From Pelobates cultripes (taxonomy: Eukaryota > Chordata > Amphibia > Anura > Pelobatidae), in the NCBI GenBank assembly GCA_933207985.1, contig OW240917.1, forward strand, positions 104,628,756 to 104,692,755: 64,000 bases of DNA, read 5' to 3'. The notes under the pieces are model-generated. The model had not been told where the DNA came from, ran no database searches, and worked only from the letters and a program-made list of their open reading frames with translations. This document shows, piece after piece, positions 50,059 through 61,805 of the stretch. The stretch's first letter is position 1. Every line of letters begins with the position of its first letter. Both the position numbers and the translations under genes were made by a program.

Positions 50059-50945
50059 TTATTGTTATTTAGGGCCCCCACCCTTCGCAATAGGTTGTTT
50101 TTTTTTGTTTTGTTTTTTTACAGTGAGCAGCCACTGGCTGCTTACTGTTTACTAGACACACCCCTACTCGCGGTATAGCGAGTAGGGGCTGAATTTATTA
50201 ATACTAAGTAATCTTTACTTAGTATTAGTAAATGTGGCTGAAAGACCAATTTAGGTGACCAATTTAGGTCTTTCAGATTTTTGGTAAATAGCTCCCGAAT
50301 ACCATGTGAATTAGGGAGTTATTTACTAAGCGGCTGCTTATTTTATGTTATTTTTAAGTGATTTCCCTATCACATTTGTTTTCAGGGCACTTGTCCTACT
50401 CTTACCCCCATTTTACTTAATTGTGCAGCCCTCTAGCCCTTTCCAGGAGGTTTTTAGAGCCATTTTTGTGGCCAAAAGTTCGGGTCCCCATTGACTTCAA
50501 TGCGGTTCGGGGTCAAGTTCGGAGTCAAGTGCGAGCCCGAACCCTGATTTTTTTCAAAGTTCGGCCGAACACGCCGGACCCGAACATCCAGGTGTCTGCT
50601 CAACTCTAATCACAAATAAAGCACTTTAGCAAACTTAAGTGATTTAGCTGTGTGAAACATCCCTTTAAAATATTATAATTTCACCTTCCCTCCTGCTCAA
50701 ATTGCATTAGTTAACTACTATGACACTATATAAAATTTCCTCTACCCAGACTTCCTATCAGTCCAGGTAGAGGAAACTAAATATCCTCTACCCAAGGATC
50801 AGGACACTACAAGTTCAGCAGGCAGAGGATGGGATGGGGAAACTGGGACACATGGAGGGGAGAGGAGGGGGGACTGACACACATGGAGGGGAAAGGAGGG
50901 AGGACTGACACACATGGTGGGGAGAGAAGTGGGGACTGACAAATA
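50059..50945. other. dispersed frog repeat and a 35-bp minisatellite
   Basis: 50460-50620 (GTTCGGGTCCCCATTGACTT, CCGAACATCCAGGTGTC) is a GTTCGG-rich dispersed repeat. 50850-50945 is four imperfect units of GGACTGACACACATGGAGGG plus a GA-rich spacer. Open frames here on either strand are repeat artefacts. Confidence 0.55.
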
Positions 50946-52338
50946 GAGGGGATAGGAAACATAGAATGTGACAGCAGATAAGAACCATTTGGCCCATCTA
51001 GTCTGCCCAATTTTATAAATACTTTTATTAGTCCCTGGCATTATCTTAAGTATAGAATAGCCTTATGCCTATACAATGCACGCTTAAACTCCCTCACTGT
51101 GTAAACCTCTACCACTTCAGCAGAAAGGAAATTCCATACATACATAACCCTCTCTGTAAAGTAATACTTCCTGATATTATTTTTAACCATTGTGCCTCTA
51201 ATTTAAGGCTATTCCCTCTTGATGTGGTAGTTTTTCTTCTTTTAAATATCATTTCCTCCTTTACTGTGTTGATTCCCTTTTTGTATTTAAATGTTTCTTT
51301 GATATCCCCCCTATCTCGTCTTTCCTCCAAGCTATACATGTTAAGATCCTTTAACCTTTCCTGGTAAATGTTATCCTGTAATCAATGAACCAGTTTAGTA
51401 GCCCGTCTCTGAACTCTTTCCAAAGTGTCAATATTCTTCTGAATATACAGTCTCCAGTACTGCATACAATACTCCTAGTGAGGAGTATGAGCACTTCTCT
51501 CTTTCTACTGCTAATACTTCTCCCTATACAGCCATGCATTCTGCTAGCCTTTTTCCTAAATCCCTTTCCTCAGATGTTGAAGTTAGTAGTCTATCAAATA
51601 TTCTATACTCTGCCCTTAGGTTTTTACATCCAAGATGCATTATCTTGCACTTATCCACATGAAATGACAGTTGCCACAGCTCTAAACATTTTCTAGTTTA
51701 CCTATAATATTTGTCATTTGACGTATCCTTCCTGGAACGTCATCCCTGTTGCCAATCTTAGTATCATCAGAAAAAAAAAAAAGACACCCCTTAACCATCA
51801 ACACCTTCTTCAATATCACAAATAAAATATTAAAGAGAATGGGTCCAAGTACAGATCCCCGAGGTACCCCACTGATAACTAGACCTTGCTTCGAATGTAT
51901 AATCCATTGACTACAACCCTCTGCTACCTGTCACTCAACCACTGACTTACCCATTCAATAATATTGGAATCCAAACTTAAAGATTGCAGTTTATTGATAA
52001 TCCTTCAATATGCAACAGTGTCAAAAGCCTTACTGAAATTTTGGTAAGTAATATCTACTGCACCACCCTTATCTATAACTTATCAAAAAAAAAAAAAAAA
52101 ATAGATTAGTTTGGCATGATCTCCCTGAAGTAAACCCATGTTGTCTCATCTTGAAATCCATGTGATTTTAGATATTCAACAATCCTATGCTTTAACATGG
52201 TTTCCATCACATTCTCCACTACTGAAGGAAGGCTTACTAGCCTATAGTTGTCAGACTCCTCCCTACTACCTTTCTTGTGAATGGGTACAACATTCGCTAA
52301 CTTCCAATCTTCTGGGACTACTCCTGTTAACAACGATT
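50946..52338 (-). pseudogene. CR1-type LINE copy 2, 3' part (minus strand)
   Basis: Begins at its 3' terminus (complement of GGAAACATAGAATGTGAC, a CR1 octamer end), then the same 3' UTR as copy 1. The C-terminal ORF2 segment is at 51109-51560 (MYSLEERRDRGDIKETFKY, RTLVR-type region decayed). RT motifs lie at 52106-52333 (EDWKLANVVPIHKKGSREES, DNYRLVSLPSVVENVMETML). Frameshifts and deletions are frequent. The hAT element at 52347 interrupts the RT; the frame resumes at 53680. Confidence 0.88.
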
Positions 52339-52346
52339 GACTAAAT

Positions 52347-53671
52347 CAGCATTTCCCAATTGGTGTTCCGTGGAACCCTGGGGTTCCACAAGAACACAAT
52401 TGGGGTTCCGCCAAAATTTATAAAAACAAAAAGGCCGCGGGTGGTGAGGGAGCAGTAGGCAGTGATCAGCAGTGATGTCAGAGCCGGAATAGGATGTCGC
52501 TCCGGCATCACTAAGAGGCACAGCAGCCCCACTGGACCCCAGGGACCACACACCAGCAGCCCAGCAGCCCCACTGGACCCCAGGGACCGCACGCTCAGCA
52601 CAGCAGCCCCACTGGACCACAGGGACATAGACTCCATGCCAGCACTCCCAACGGTAGGGGGCTGGGTGGAGTAAATTTTTAAAAAAATAATAAATTGTAT
52701 GTGTGTCTGTTGGGGAGTTTGTATGTGTTTGTATGTCTGTCAAAGAGTATATGTTTGTTTGTCAGTGAGAGTGTATATGTGCTTGTCAGTGAGTGTGTAT
52801 GTGTTTGTATGTGTGTCTGTCACAGAGTATGTGTGTCAGTGTGAGTATCTGTGTATCAAGATTTGTGTATGTGTCACTGTGTGTATCTGAGTGTGTGCAT
52901 GTCAGTATGAGTGTGTGTGTGTATGTGCTAGTGTATATCAGTGTGTTTGTATGTGCCTATGTGAATGTGTGTATATGTCAGTGTGTCAGTGTGTGTATAT
53001 GACACTGTGTGTATGTGTCAATGTGTGTATCTGAGTGTATGTATGTGCGTGTGTGTGTGTGTGTGTGTGTGTATCTGTGGGTGCTAGTTTGTTATATGTC
53101 ACTGTGTATCTATGTGTATCTGTGTTCTGCTATGTGCCAGTGTGTGTATCTGTGTGTCAGATACATTTACACACACACAGATACACACTGACAGATACAC
53201 ACACACAAATACACACCTTGACACACCGGCACATACAAACACAGATACACATGCTTTGACACAGATACACACCTTGAAACAGATACATTCACACTGTGTG
53301 TATCTTTGACAGTGTGTGTATCTGTGTGCCACTATGCGCCACCTTGATACACAGACACATACAAACACAGATGCACACACTTGGACACACAAATACACAC
53401 ACAGATAGATAGATAGATGATAGATAGATACATACGCTTACACATACACACAGATACACACTGTGTGTCAAGGTGTCTGTATCTGTGTGCCACTATGTGT
53501 GTGTGTGCATCTGTGTGTCAGATACATACACACACAGATACATGTTGACACACAGATACACACTGGCACATACAAAAAAATGGCGCCATTTTTTTTTCTG
53601 GGGTGGGGTTTCTACGATGTTGATATACTATGTCAAAGGGTTCCACAGGAATAATTAATTGGGAACCCCTG
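52347..53671. mobile_element. second non-autonomous hAT element, carrying satellites
   Basis: Ends CAGCATTTCCCAATTGG and CCAATTGGGAACCCCTG-type (inverted), flanked by GACTAAAT (52339-52346) and GGCTAAAT (53672-53679), an 8-bp duplication with one change. The interior has three direct copies of CAGCCCCACTGGACCCCAGG (52523-52625), then about 880 bp of TG/CA satellite. No transposase. It splits CR1 copy 2. Confidence 0.88.
52690..53578. repeat. strand-switching TG/CA satellite
   Basis: Units like GTGTGTATCTGTGTGTCAG run to about 53160. Then the strand bias flips to ACACAGATACACAC, and flips twice more before 53578 (an interlude of TG at 53295-53335 and again at 53460-53520). Includes GATAGATAGATAGAT near 53405. 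Open frames on both strands are artefacts. Confidence 0.9.
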
Positions 53672-53679
53672 GGCTAAAT

Positions 53680-53945
53680 AAATCTGTTATTCTTTTTGCC
53701 AGTACACCACTAAGCTCTTTTAGTAACTTGGGGTGTATGCCATCAGGCCCCATAAACTCATTTGTCTTTAGTTTTGACAGTTGAAATAGGACCACTTCCT
53801 CTGTAAACTCATGTATACCGAATGACTAATTTTGTCCTTTTTCCTTCATTTTCAGCTGTAAATACTGAGCAAAAATATTCATAGAGGGCATCAGCTAGAA
53901 CTGTATCCTCTTCTGCATACCTACCTTCTTTTGTTTTTAATCTAA
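53680..53945 (-). pseudogene. CR1 copy 2, RT segment upstream of the hAT insertion
   Basis: Minus strand gives TNEFMGPDGIHPKLLKELSG and VLAKRITDLF, the start of the CR1 reverse transcriptase, which joins the RT part at 52338 once the hAT element is removed. The 5' end is truncated at about 53945; the rest of ORF2 and ORF1 are absent. Confidence 0.85.
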
Positions 53946-54293
53946 GGGGAATGAGACATTGAGGTGTGAGAGACATAGACTACAAGAACTGACCAATAGG
54001 CATGGAGTCCTTCCGCTCCTGCTGAGCTATTAGAGCATCTGCTACATCCGTTAGCTTAGTGGAGCTAATGAATGTAGGAAGTGTACGCCCCAGCTGCTTG
54101 ATTGACAGCAGAGGAGGCATTCCTTTTCTGAATTATAAAAGTTTAAATTTTACTATGAAATTTTCACTTTTATAAATGTGGATTTTACAGGAATACTCCA
54201 CAGCCATATAGCAATTCAGCAAGTTGAAGTGCTATATGGGTGGGGAGTGCTCTTTTAACATTTCCTATATTTCTATTTTTGCTGCTAATCAAC
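53946..54293. other. intron sequence
   Basis: No exon. 54187-54258 (GGAATACTCCACAGCCATAT and GGTGGGGAGTGCTCTTTTAA) has short inverted ends reminiscent of the TTAA MITEs. Confidence 0.4.
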
Positions 54294-54305
54294 AGCAAGG
54301 CATAA

Positions 54306-56260
54306 GAAGGGTGGCGGGGCCGGGCCGCCGGGCCGACTGGATGCCATCTGCATGGGCTCCAGCAGCAAACCGCCTGAAACAGCACCAAACATAACCCAAA
54401 CCCGCTTTAAAAAAGCAAAACCTGATGCATCTGAAAGGAGGAAAGCTCCGACACCCACCCGATACCTGCATGAAGCTGACCGCGTGGCAGGCGGGCAGAG
54501 AGGACTGGGTCCAGCCTACACGCAGCCTCTGAGCACCGGCTGCCATTGCATGCAGCATGGCACCGTAAAATGGCACAACACAGAACCAACCCGCAGCAGG
54601 GCAAACATCCCTGGCGTAGGGAGACCCTTGGACAGAGGATATCCCGGCCACATGGTGGCGACAGGTACCACAGCGGGAGCCCCTGCATGGACACTATGCT
54701 GACTACCTAAACTGGCAATGGCAAAGAGACGGCCAGCCAGCTGTAATGGACATCAATACTGAGGAGAAATGTACTAAACTGAGAAAACATCCTGGCAGGG
54801 ACAGAGGTGATTCAAGTCGACACAGAAGCTCAGGAGGTTGGAGATCCGACGCAGCTACGCCATACTAGTGACATGGCTTCTCCTCAAAGGCACCATTAAA
54901 AGAGGAGTGCAGAGGCACCAAAGGAAACAACCCACCATAAGGGAGGCAACCTGGATGGCCGGGGCAGACCCTGGTGCTGCCGGGCCCCTGATGGCCCCCC
55001 CCGCAATGCCTGCTGACCCGCAGGAAAAGTGAGTGTCCGGGCCTCTGGGTCTCGGAGGTCCCCAGAGAGCCATGTCCCTGATGCCGAGAGCCCTGTGGGA
55101 TGGGTCTGCGTGGCCCTTCCGGCGGACCGGTGGCCGGGAGCGGCGTGCACCGGGCCCAAGTATGAGGCCGGCACCGGGAGAGACACTGGGACACAATCTT
55201 CACTGGGTCTGGGGTGGTGATGGGGAGGTGCAGGGAACGGGTGGCCTGCGGACTCTAGGTGTGGGGGTCCAGCGGATCATCTCTGCTCCCGAGTGCCCAC
55301 AGCATCGCGGAGGACTCAGGTGCTGGGCTGGGACCGTCCCAGGGGGAATGACGGAGACTCGGCGTCCCGGGACACGCACCACGGACGAGCCATGGGAGGC
55401 CCTCATCGGACCGACATTACGAACATCTCTGCTACTACACTGTTATAGTTCTTACAGTTATTTGTTTTTGCATTCCCTAATATCGCATGCCAGAGATATG
55501 ACACGGTATGCGCTACCAGTCCTACAACACAAAGCACTTGCACAAACCAGCTCACACAAAACGCATGCACAAACCAGCTAACACAAAACAACTGCATAAA
55601 CTAACTAACATAAGGTAACTACCCAAACAGCTGACACAAAGCAACTACACAACTGACTAACACAAACCAGCTAACACAAAGCATTTGCACAAACAAGCTA
55701 ACACAATGCTTTTGCACAAACCAGCAAACACAATGCACTTGCACAAACCAGTTAATACGGGCTTCATGTTTGCCATTGTAATCAACTAACCGTCAAACCA
55801 AATGCAAATGAGATACGTGACACAACCTATGTTGCAATTGTCCTTAGGACGTTACAAGTGGCCTCTGCGAGCACATAAGATATTGGTGCCCTACGGCATT
55901 CAGAGGCTATCTGGTATGCTGCTGTAATTTGCTATATATCTTCTGACCTAAATTAAGCTTAAAATAGAAAGGCAAAGCTTACTTAATTACATATAAGGTT
56001 AAATATACTGAAAGCTTCACCGCATGCTTAGTTAAACACAACTCAACCACGTCGTAAAATATGAGGCCTCATTTTGAACTTAGCCACTGCAGGACAAAAT
56101 ATATGAAAAGTGTACATTACAGTGCTATAACATGCTACGATAAACTTGTACACATATATATCCATGTTTTTCCAAAACGAATGCATTGTTTTTACGCTTT
56201 ATCCCCTGCGTGGGAAAACTACCTATTGTGTTGACCTCAATAAAAACAGATTTAATACAA
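54306..56260 (+). mobile_element. unclassified non-autonomous retroelement with 12-bp target duplication
   Basis: AGCAAGGCATAA occurs at 54294-54305 and 56261-56272, bracketing 1,955 bp. The 5' 1.1 kb is strongly GC-rich (GGCGGGGCCGGGCCGCC start). The middle has a minisatellite, and the 3' end has CTCAATAAAAACAG (AATAAA 56239-56244) and an AATACAA tail. These are hallmarks of target-primed retrotransposition in the + direction. No RT or endonuclease is present. An open frame of 116 codons at 54352-54702 begins MGSSSKPPETAPNITQTRF and could be the N-terminus of an L1-type ORF1. It is either an internally deleted LINE or a composite element mobilised by one. Confidence 0.75.
55525..55755. repeat. 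ACAAACCAGCTAACACAAAGC minisatellite inside the retroelement
   Basis: About ten imperfect units of 20-25 bp combining CACAAACCAGCTAACACAAA and GCACTTG. All lie within the retroelement described at 54306-56260, between its GC-rich 5' part and AT-rich 3' part. Confidence 0.85.
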
Positions 56261-56551
56261 AGCAAGGCATAATATTTTAAATTGAGTAATTTCCATTTGT
56301 GCTATAAAATGTAAGATTCCATAACTCCAAAACATATTTCCTAGATAAACAAGTTTTCACCCCACACATTTACCACTATATCATTCAATATATTTTCTAT
56401 AAGTCTTACAGAAAAGAAAAATCACAATATTTATTGTACTCTATGTAACTGTATTAAAACAGAACAACTATTGGTATATTAGGTCCTACTTATTTATAGC
56501 AGAGCATAATTTTTGCTCAAGTATAATCCTCTTCTCTTTTTTTTTTTTCTT

Positions 56552-57600
56552 AACCCCTTAAGACCGCAGCCAAATGTACAACTTGTGTTTAACATGTAAA
56601 CAAAACCTGGCATTTGCGCTATGTGTCTGTCCAACTGTAATTCACCTCTTTCATATTAAATGCACCCACACTTATTATATATCATTTTATTCAGGAGAAA
56701 CAGGGATTTCATTTAACATCAAATATTTAGGTATGAAACATAATTTAATATGAAAAAGAATATTAAATAAAAGGGGGAAAATATATTTTTTTAAATTTTG
56801 TTTAGTTCTACGTGACCTTTTTTAACTGTGAGTGTCATAATACTGTTTGCTTTTACTGCAGTAACATACACATTTGTATTCAGCGATGTCACACGTGTAA
56901 AACAGTACCCCCTATGTACAGTATTTATGGTGTTTTGGGAAGTTACAGGGTCAAATATAGCGTGTTACATATTTCAGTTTTTTCACATTGAAATTCGCCA
57001 AATTGGTTACGTTGCCTTTGAGACCATATGGTAGCCCAGGAATAAGAATTACCCCCATGATGGTATACCATTTGCAAAAGTAGACAACCCAAGGTATTTC
57101 AAAAGGGGCATGTCCAGTCTTTTTTAGTAGCCACTTGGTCACAAACACGTACAGTCTCAAAGGCAACGTGGCAAATTCTAATATGAAAAAACTGAAATGC
57201 AAGCCTTATATTTGACTCTGTAACTTTTGAAAACACCATAAAACCTGTACATGAGGGGTACTGTTATACTCGGGAGACTTCGCTGAACACAAATATTAGT
57301 GTTTCCAAACAGTAAAACTTATCACAACAATTATATCATCAGTGTAAGTGCCATTTGTGTGTGAAAAATGCAAAAAATGTCCCTGTCACTGAAGATATCG
57401 TCGTTGTAATACATTTTACTGTTTTGAAACACTAATATTTGTGTTCAGCAAAGTCTTCCGAGTAAAACAGTACCCCCCATGCACAGGTTTTATGGTGTCC
57501 TGGAAAGTTACAGGGTTAAATATAGTGCTAGAAAATTTAATTCCCTGAACTTTCGGCCTGGGTTGTCAGGCAGGTCCTGTAAATTGTGATTAATAAAATG
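56552..57600. repeat. TTAA-started repeat carrying inverted copies of the 17-kb tandem unit
   Basis: Begins TTAACCCCTTAAGACCGCAG. 56895-57150 matches the 17.0-18.1 kb unit in inverse orientation (CCCAGGAATAAGAATTACCC, CATGATGGTATACCATTTGC). 57160-57340 matches it in direct orientation (TAAAACCTGTACATGAGGGG), and 57395-57540 in inverse again. The last two form a hairpin with an 80-bp loop. No coding content. Confidence 0.65.
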
Positions 57601-57639
57601 ACCTAATTACATAAAATTATTACATAAATATATACGTAG

Positions 57640-57642
<3 letters not shown>

Positions 57643-57676
<34 letters not shown>
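57643..57676. repeat. (TA)n microsatellite
   Basis: TA dinucleotide run directly before the Penelope-like 3' end. Confidence 0.9.
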
Positions 57677-57678
<2 letters not shown>

Positions 57679-57861
57679 AAAATAAATAAGCAAGGCACTC
57701 CTCCTTTACTATCTGAAAAAAATATATATAAGTGCCTAGGTGCAATCCTGCGTGATGTATTTAAGTAAAAAAGGATCAAGGGAGCACACTAGGTCTTCAA
57801 TTTAGTGAGGCAAAGTTATTTAATGTATCATAAAAAATACATAGGCTGTGAAATACACGAA

Positions 57862-57900
57862 AATCAACGTTTCGACCTTCCTGGGGTCTTTATCAAGATC
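57862..57900 (-). ncRNA. hammerhead-like motif lacking stem III (copy 3)
   Basis: Minus strand: GATC, TTGATAA (decayed CTGATGA), A, GACC-CCAGGAA-GGTC (stem II), GAAAC, GTT, GATT. Same design and spacing as the 15.2-kb and 16.8-kb copies, with a third, different but still paired, stem II. It lies in the 3' UTR of the endonuclease-encoding Penelope-like element. Core changes predict weak or no activity. Confidence 0.6.
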
Positions 57901-58714
57901 ACAGTGACACAAACAAATCAATATCAATATATACATAAATGAAAAATTAAACTTACCAATAGAGTGATCGAACAGCCAACGGACTGAGAAACCCGGAAGT
58001 GATGAAACCACGTGTGAACGTGTGTATGACGTAAGTGACAGGGTTGCTAAGCAACCCAGCTTAGGTAAATAAACACATACGGCTACACAGTAACCGAAGT
58101 GTCTTTCAATACATATGCCGGGTATAGCATAAGGAGGACCAAAGAAAACGCCCATGTAGCCCTATGTAAGTCAGATCTACTTATACACCATATGTGCCAA
58201 GTGACCTAAGTGCAGTCCTGAAAAAGCATGCAAATATTGTGAACGTACTGTGCAAAAAGTGATACAAGATCTGCATATAACATGGGCTAAACAGGTAAAA
58301 AGTCATGGGACAAACTTAAGTATACTTCACTTAATTAGTAATACACCAAATACATTATAGATTACTACTGTGTATCGTTTTTCTATGGTATTAGTTACAT
58401 CAGAAGCTGAGCATATAACGTTGTTCACAACCATAGTAATGAGAAATATGGAGAACATTGAAAGTCCATATTGCTAATTATTATATATATCAAACTTAAT
58501 ATTATTGGCTGTCAATAAATTCCCATAGATTCATGTACTATAAACTGCATATAAATCAAAAATAAAAAAAAATTACAAAATTCTTCAGGCTAGAAAAAAG
58601 AGAAAAAAAGGAAAACAAGAGAAAAAGAAAAAGAAACACAAATAAAGGGACCAGCCAGACTATCACTCTATATATTAAGGTAATCTAGACCATTGTCCGT
58701 GCACCTACTTCAAG

Positions 58715-59240
58715 TCAAGCCTGAAAATAGGCAGGTACATGGTCAATGGCTATAAACCTGAGGGTAGGCAGATGGTATGGCATTGCAAAGAAGTGTTTTG
58801 CGACTGGTTTATCAGTTCTTTGGTCTCTGAATGCAGTTAGAATCCCAGACCGATGTCCCCTGATCCGGTCTCTCAACGTCATGTCAGTCTTTCCAACGTA
58901 TGGAAGTCCACATGGACATATAATCATATATATGACATGTGTTGTCATACAGGATATATAATACTTGATCGGGATTCTTTTCCCGTTATGTGGGTGGGCA
59001 AATGTAGGTCCAGTCAGCATATGACTGCATGTAACACAGCCACTGCATCTATAGCAACCTTTTTTATTAATTGTGGGTAATTTAGCGTAACACTGCCGTG
59101 GATCATTCTTTACCAACAAGTCCCTCAAGCTACGGTTACGTCTATAGCTGATAATTGAGTTCAGTTTAAATCTATCAGGAAGATTCTGATCACACTGAAA
59201 AATATTCCAGTGTTTGTATATGGACTTTTTATCAGTGGAG
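58715..59240 (-). pseudogene. Penelope-like GIY-YIG endonuclease domain (minus strand)
   Basis: An open frame of 137 codons (58715-59128) extends upstream in the same frame to about 59240 (KHWNIFQCDQNLPDRFKL). A cysteine-rich part (CYRCSGCVTCSHM) precedes VIYMIICPCGLPYVGKTDMT, then LRDRIRGHRSGI and VAKHFF. The CPCG-LPYVGKT pairing is the CCHH-linked GIY-YIG nuclease of Neptune-type Penelope elements, which nicks target DNA. Y, R and H residues of the fold are visible. Only the C-terminal quarter of the protein is left, so it is a pseudogene fragment. Confidence 0.88.
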
Positions 59241-59269
59241 TGGCTGTATTAAAAGTAAGTGGAAGAAAA

Positions 59270-60567
59270 ATATATATTTGAAGGCTTGGCCTGTAGTTGT
59301 GGGAGGAACTTGGTTCCCCTTTAAAAGGACTGCCAATCCACTCACACCTTACCGTTGCTGGTCTGGCGAGTCTGAAACGTTTTACTTCCGGTTCAGAACG
59401 CCATCTTGGATTTTCCTTACCTGTTTCCTCGTGGTCTCCGGGTCCGGTGCTTCCCTGGCTCTCCTTCCCGTTGCCGGCATCCGCACAGCCGGCTCGTTAC
59501 TTTGCCAACGCAAAAAACGTAAGTCAGGCCCGCCGTAAAGCAACTGCCGCAAATTCCCTTGCTTTACACGGCAGAGCCCCATTAGTTTGAAACCAGTGTT
59601 CGGTTCTTTTCCTTTCAGGCATTATGCCATTTGGCTAATTCCCTCATCTACTTGCATGTTTCACTTTTTCCAAGCTAACTAACGCTATCATTCAGTTTTA
59701 TACATATAACATCATTCTGTTCGGTTTTCAAAATGCCACTTAGGATGTATCTATTCGTATGTTTCAACACTCTACCTAGTTCTTTCAGTAATTACACAAA
59801 CTCACGAATACGCACGAATTCAGCCGGTACTCCATGGGGATTTTGCCCCTACTGGTTACAAACGTTATTGCAGTCACTTATGTAAATTCTACTAAAGCAA
59901 ATATAAACGTTTAAACCTGGATGATGTGTCCTGATTTTCCTGACTTTTCCCACATATTCATACCAGGGGTTCGTACTAGGAATTGTGATTTCTGACACTT
60001 GTATCAATTATATTTACTTCTAGGTTGGTTTGAATTTAATGAGGCATTTAATTTTGAAGGCCAATGATACATATTAAAATAGTTAAGTGTGTAATTTACT
60101 CTTTTAGGTTATTATACGTTGGACGGTAGCTTTTACAAGCACGGAAGCCATCATCTTCTTTCGTTTAAATCTACCCTCTGCAGAGTGTCGGGTAGGTTCT
60201 TGTTTTAGGGCTCACGATCTGGCCAAACCACTAGATTACAGTCAGACGTTTATATATCAAATCTCATGTCCACAGGTAAACATCTCGATACTCTTACAGT
60301 CGCTGGTTACCTCTACTTTGACAGCTCAGCCTGACTCACATATCAGGTACTACACCAGAACCCATTACTTTCTATGTTCTGAGTGGTACTGGTCCTAGGT
60401 TACGTGACCCAATTAGGTAAAAAAATTTCTGGTCTTAATCCAGAGGCTAGTGGTCCCGAGAGACCAACACCCCCATCCTCATACTCGGAGGAATACGTCC
60501 CTTGGGCCAAATCATTGCTAGCCGTCTTGCATAGAGAGGGCCTCACCTATCACTCCCATTCTATCTT
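59270..60567 (+). mobile_element. DIRS-type retrotransposon, 5' terminal region
   Basis: The GC-richer block 59330-59590 (TTACTTCCGGTTCAGAACGC, CGGGTCCGGTGCTTCCCTGG) and the following 970 bp precede the gag-like frames. I infer it is the terminal repeat and leader of the DIRS element because no other element border is visible between 59.3 kb and the gag start. Open frames at 59278-59590 and 60383-60775 are not recognised. Confidence 0.5.
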
Positions 60568-61740
60568 ATGCTTCTATCAAATACTCCTGATATCCCTGAG
60601 GAACTCTCGCTACCCGGCACACCCGCTAGGCCTGGTACCCCTGTTCCTGGAACAGACGTTAATAGTCCTTCATCACTCAGATCATGGACCATCCCACGTC
60701 TCACTGCAGAATTTAGAAGACGCTGCATCCCTTTCCCAGCTACTGCTAGGAAGGCAGAATTGTTTAGACTTTTAAACACTACCACTGACAACTCTGATGC
60801 AGGGGATGGCCCTAGTGGCACACAATTGCCAGCGTTTCACGCCATGATGACTTCTTTTATGTCATCCATCAGCACAATTAGCGATAGGCTGGATAAATTG
60901 GAAGCATAAACAGACAACTACTAATCCACTAAACAGACCACTACAAATTCAATTGTTGCCAGTCACCCTCTTGCTGACATTATACCTGGAAATTCATTGG
61001 AATCTATATCAATTATTGAAGCTATTAATCCTTTGCACATGGTCCCATCTCACCTTAAAAAGGACATTCTGGAAGGCAAGGATGTAAACCTGGTTTCATT
61101 GCTTATAGCCTCCCAGGATGTCCTAGAGAATAGGACATTTGCAAATTGGGATATATCAGTTATGCTAAGGGCAAGAGACCCGAGGCTGAACAAAAAATTG
61201 ACCATCCGTGAATTTGTACTAGGTTTTGGAATCTATAGGGATGTTTACTGCTAAGTATACCCGGGGAAAAGAGCAATGCTGGATGAATACATGCACAAGA
61301 TGGTGGACCTGGGGCACAAATACGGTGGTACCGTTTTTTACGATTACCACCGTTCCTTTTCTGCAAAGGTGGCTGCAGCTCTGGCTCAGTTCAATTTAAG
61401 CATTAATTGGATCAAATTGGACACTGAGTTATTCTGCAGGCATTTTGCAGGGCTCAGGCCTCCAGCTTGTGCATCTACAGCACATCACACAAATTTCTGC
61501 CCAAACACAGCAGAAATCGAACAAAATCAAACTACTTCTAGCTCTCCAAAATCTGCTAGGGGATTAAAAGACAAACTGGGTAGGGATATTGTATTTCTAG
61601 GTAAATCCCAGGTTTGCAACAACTTTAATGCGGGGAATTGTGGTTTCAGCTCTTGTAGGCTGATGCATGTATGTTCCCACTGTTTCAGGGCCCATGCCAG
61701 AACTATGTGCCCGAATAAAGCGTTCCCCAAACCGTATCAC
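60568..61740 (+). pseudogene. DIRS gag-like ORF with SAP motif and zinc-finger cluster, decayed
   Basis: Three frames in order. The first, 60568-60909, contains SLRSWTIPRLTAEFRRRCIP and ARKAELFRLL, a SAP-type DNA-binding motif. The second, 60964-61254, contains INPLHMVPSHLKKDILEGKD and ARDPRLNKKLTIREFVLGF. The third, 61276-61740, contains DLGHKYGGTVFYDYHRSFSA, then LDTELFCRHFAG and a Cys/His cluster VCNNFNAGNCGFSSCRLMHV-CSHCFRAHARTMCP. This order is that of DIRS ORF1. Stops at 60907 and 61252 and a frameshift break it. Confidence 0.8.
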
Positions 61741-61805
61741 ATGTTTGTGAACATCACATTATTGACCTTGCTATTACAACTACACCCATCACTTGTGTGA
61801 AGGGT

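Larger units (their letters stand above)
57680..59245 (-). mobile_element. Penelope-like retroelement, 5'-truncated (minus strand)
   Basis: The minus strand carries the C-terminal GIY-YIG endonuclease ORF (58715-59240) followed by about 1 kb of 3' UTR. The 3' UTR has a hammerhead-like motif at 57862-57900 and a terminal region ending near the (TA)n tract. The RT core of the element is missing because of truncation at about 59245. Its 3' end resembles the solo ends at 15.1, 16.8 and 11.4 kb, and this is the copy that identifies them as Penelope-like. Confidence 0.85.

Noticed and set aside
52699..53658. Multiple Cys/Val-rich or Thr/His-rich open frames
   Set aside because: Translations of the TG/CA satellite on both strands.
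55033..55581. 182-codon GC-rich open frame
   Set aside because: No recognisable domain; GC-rich sequence lowers stop frequency on both strands, and three overlapping frames are equally open.
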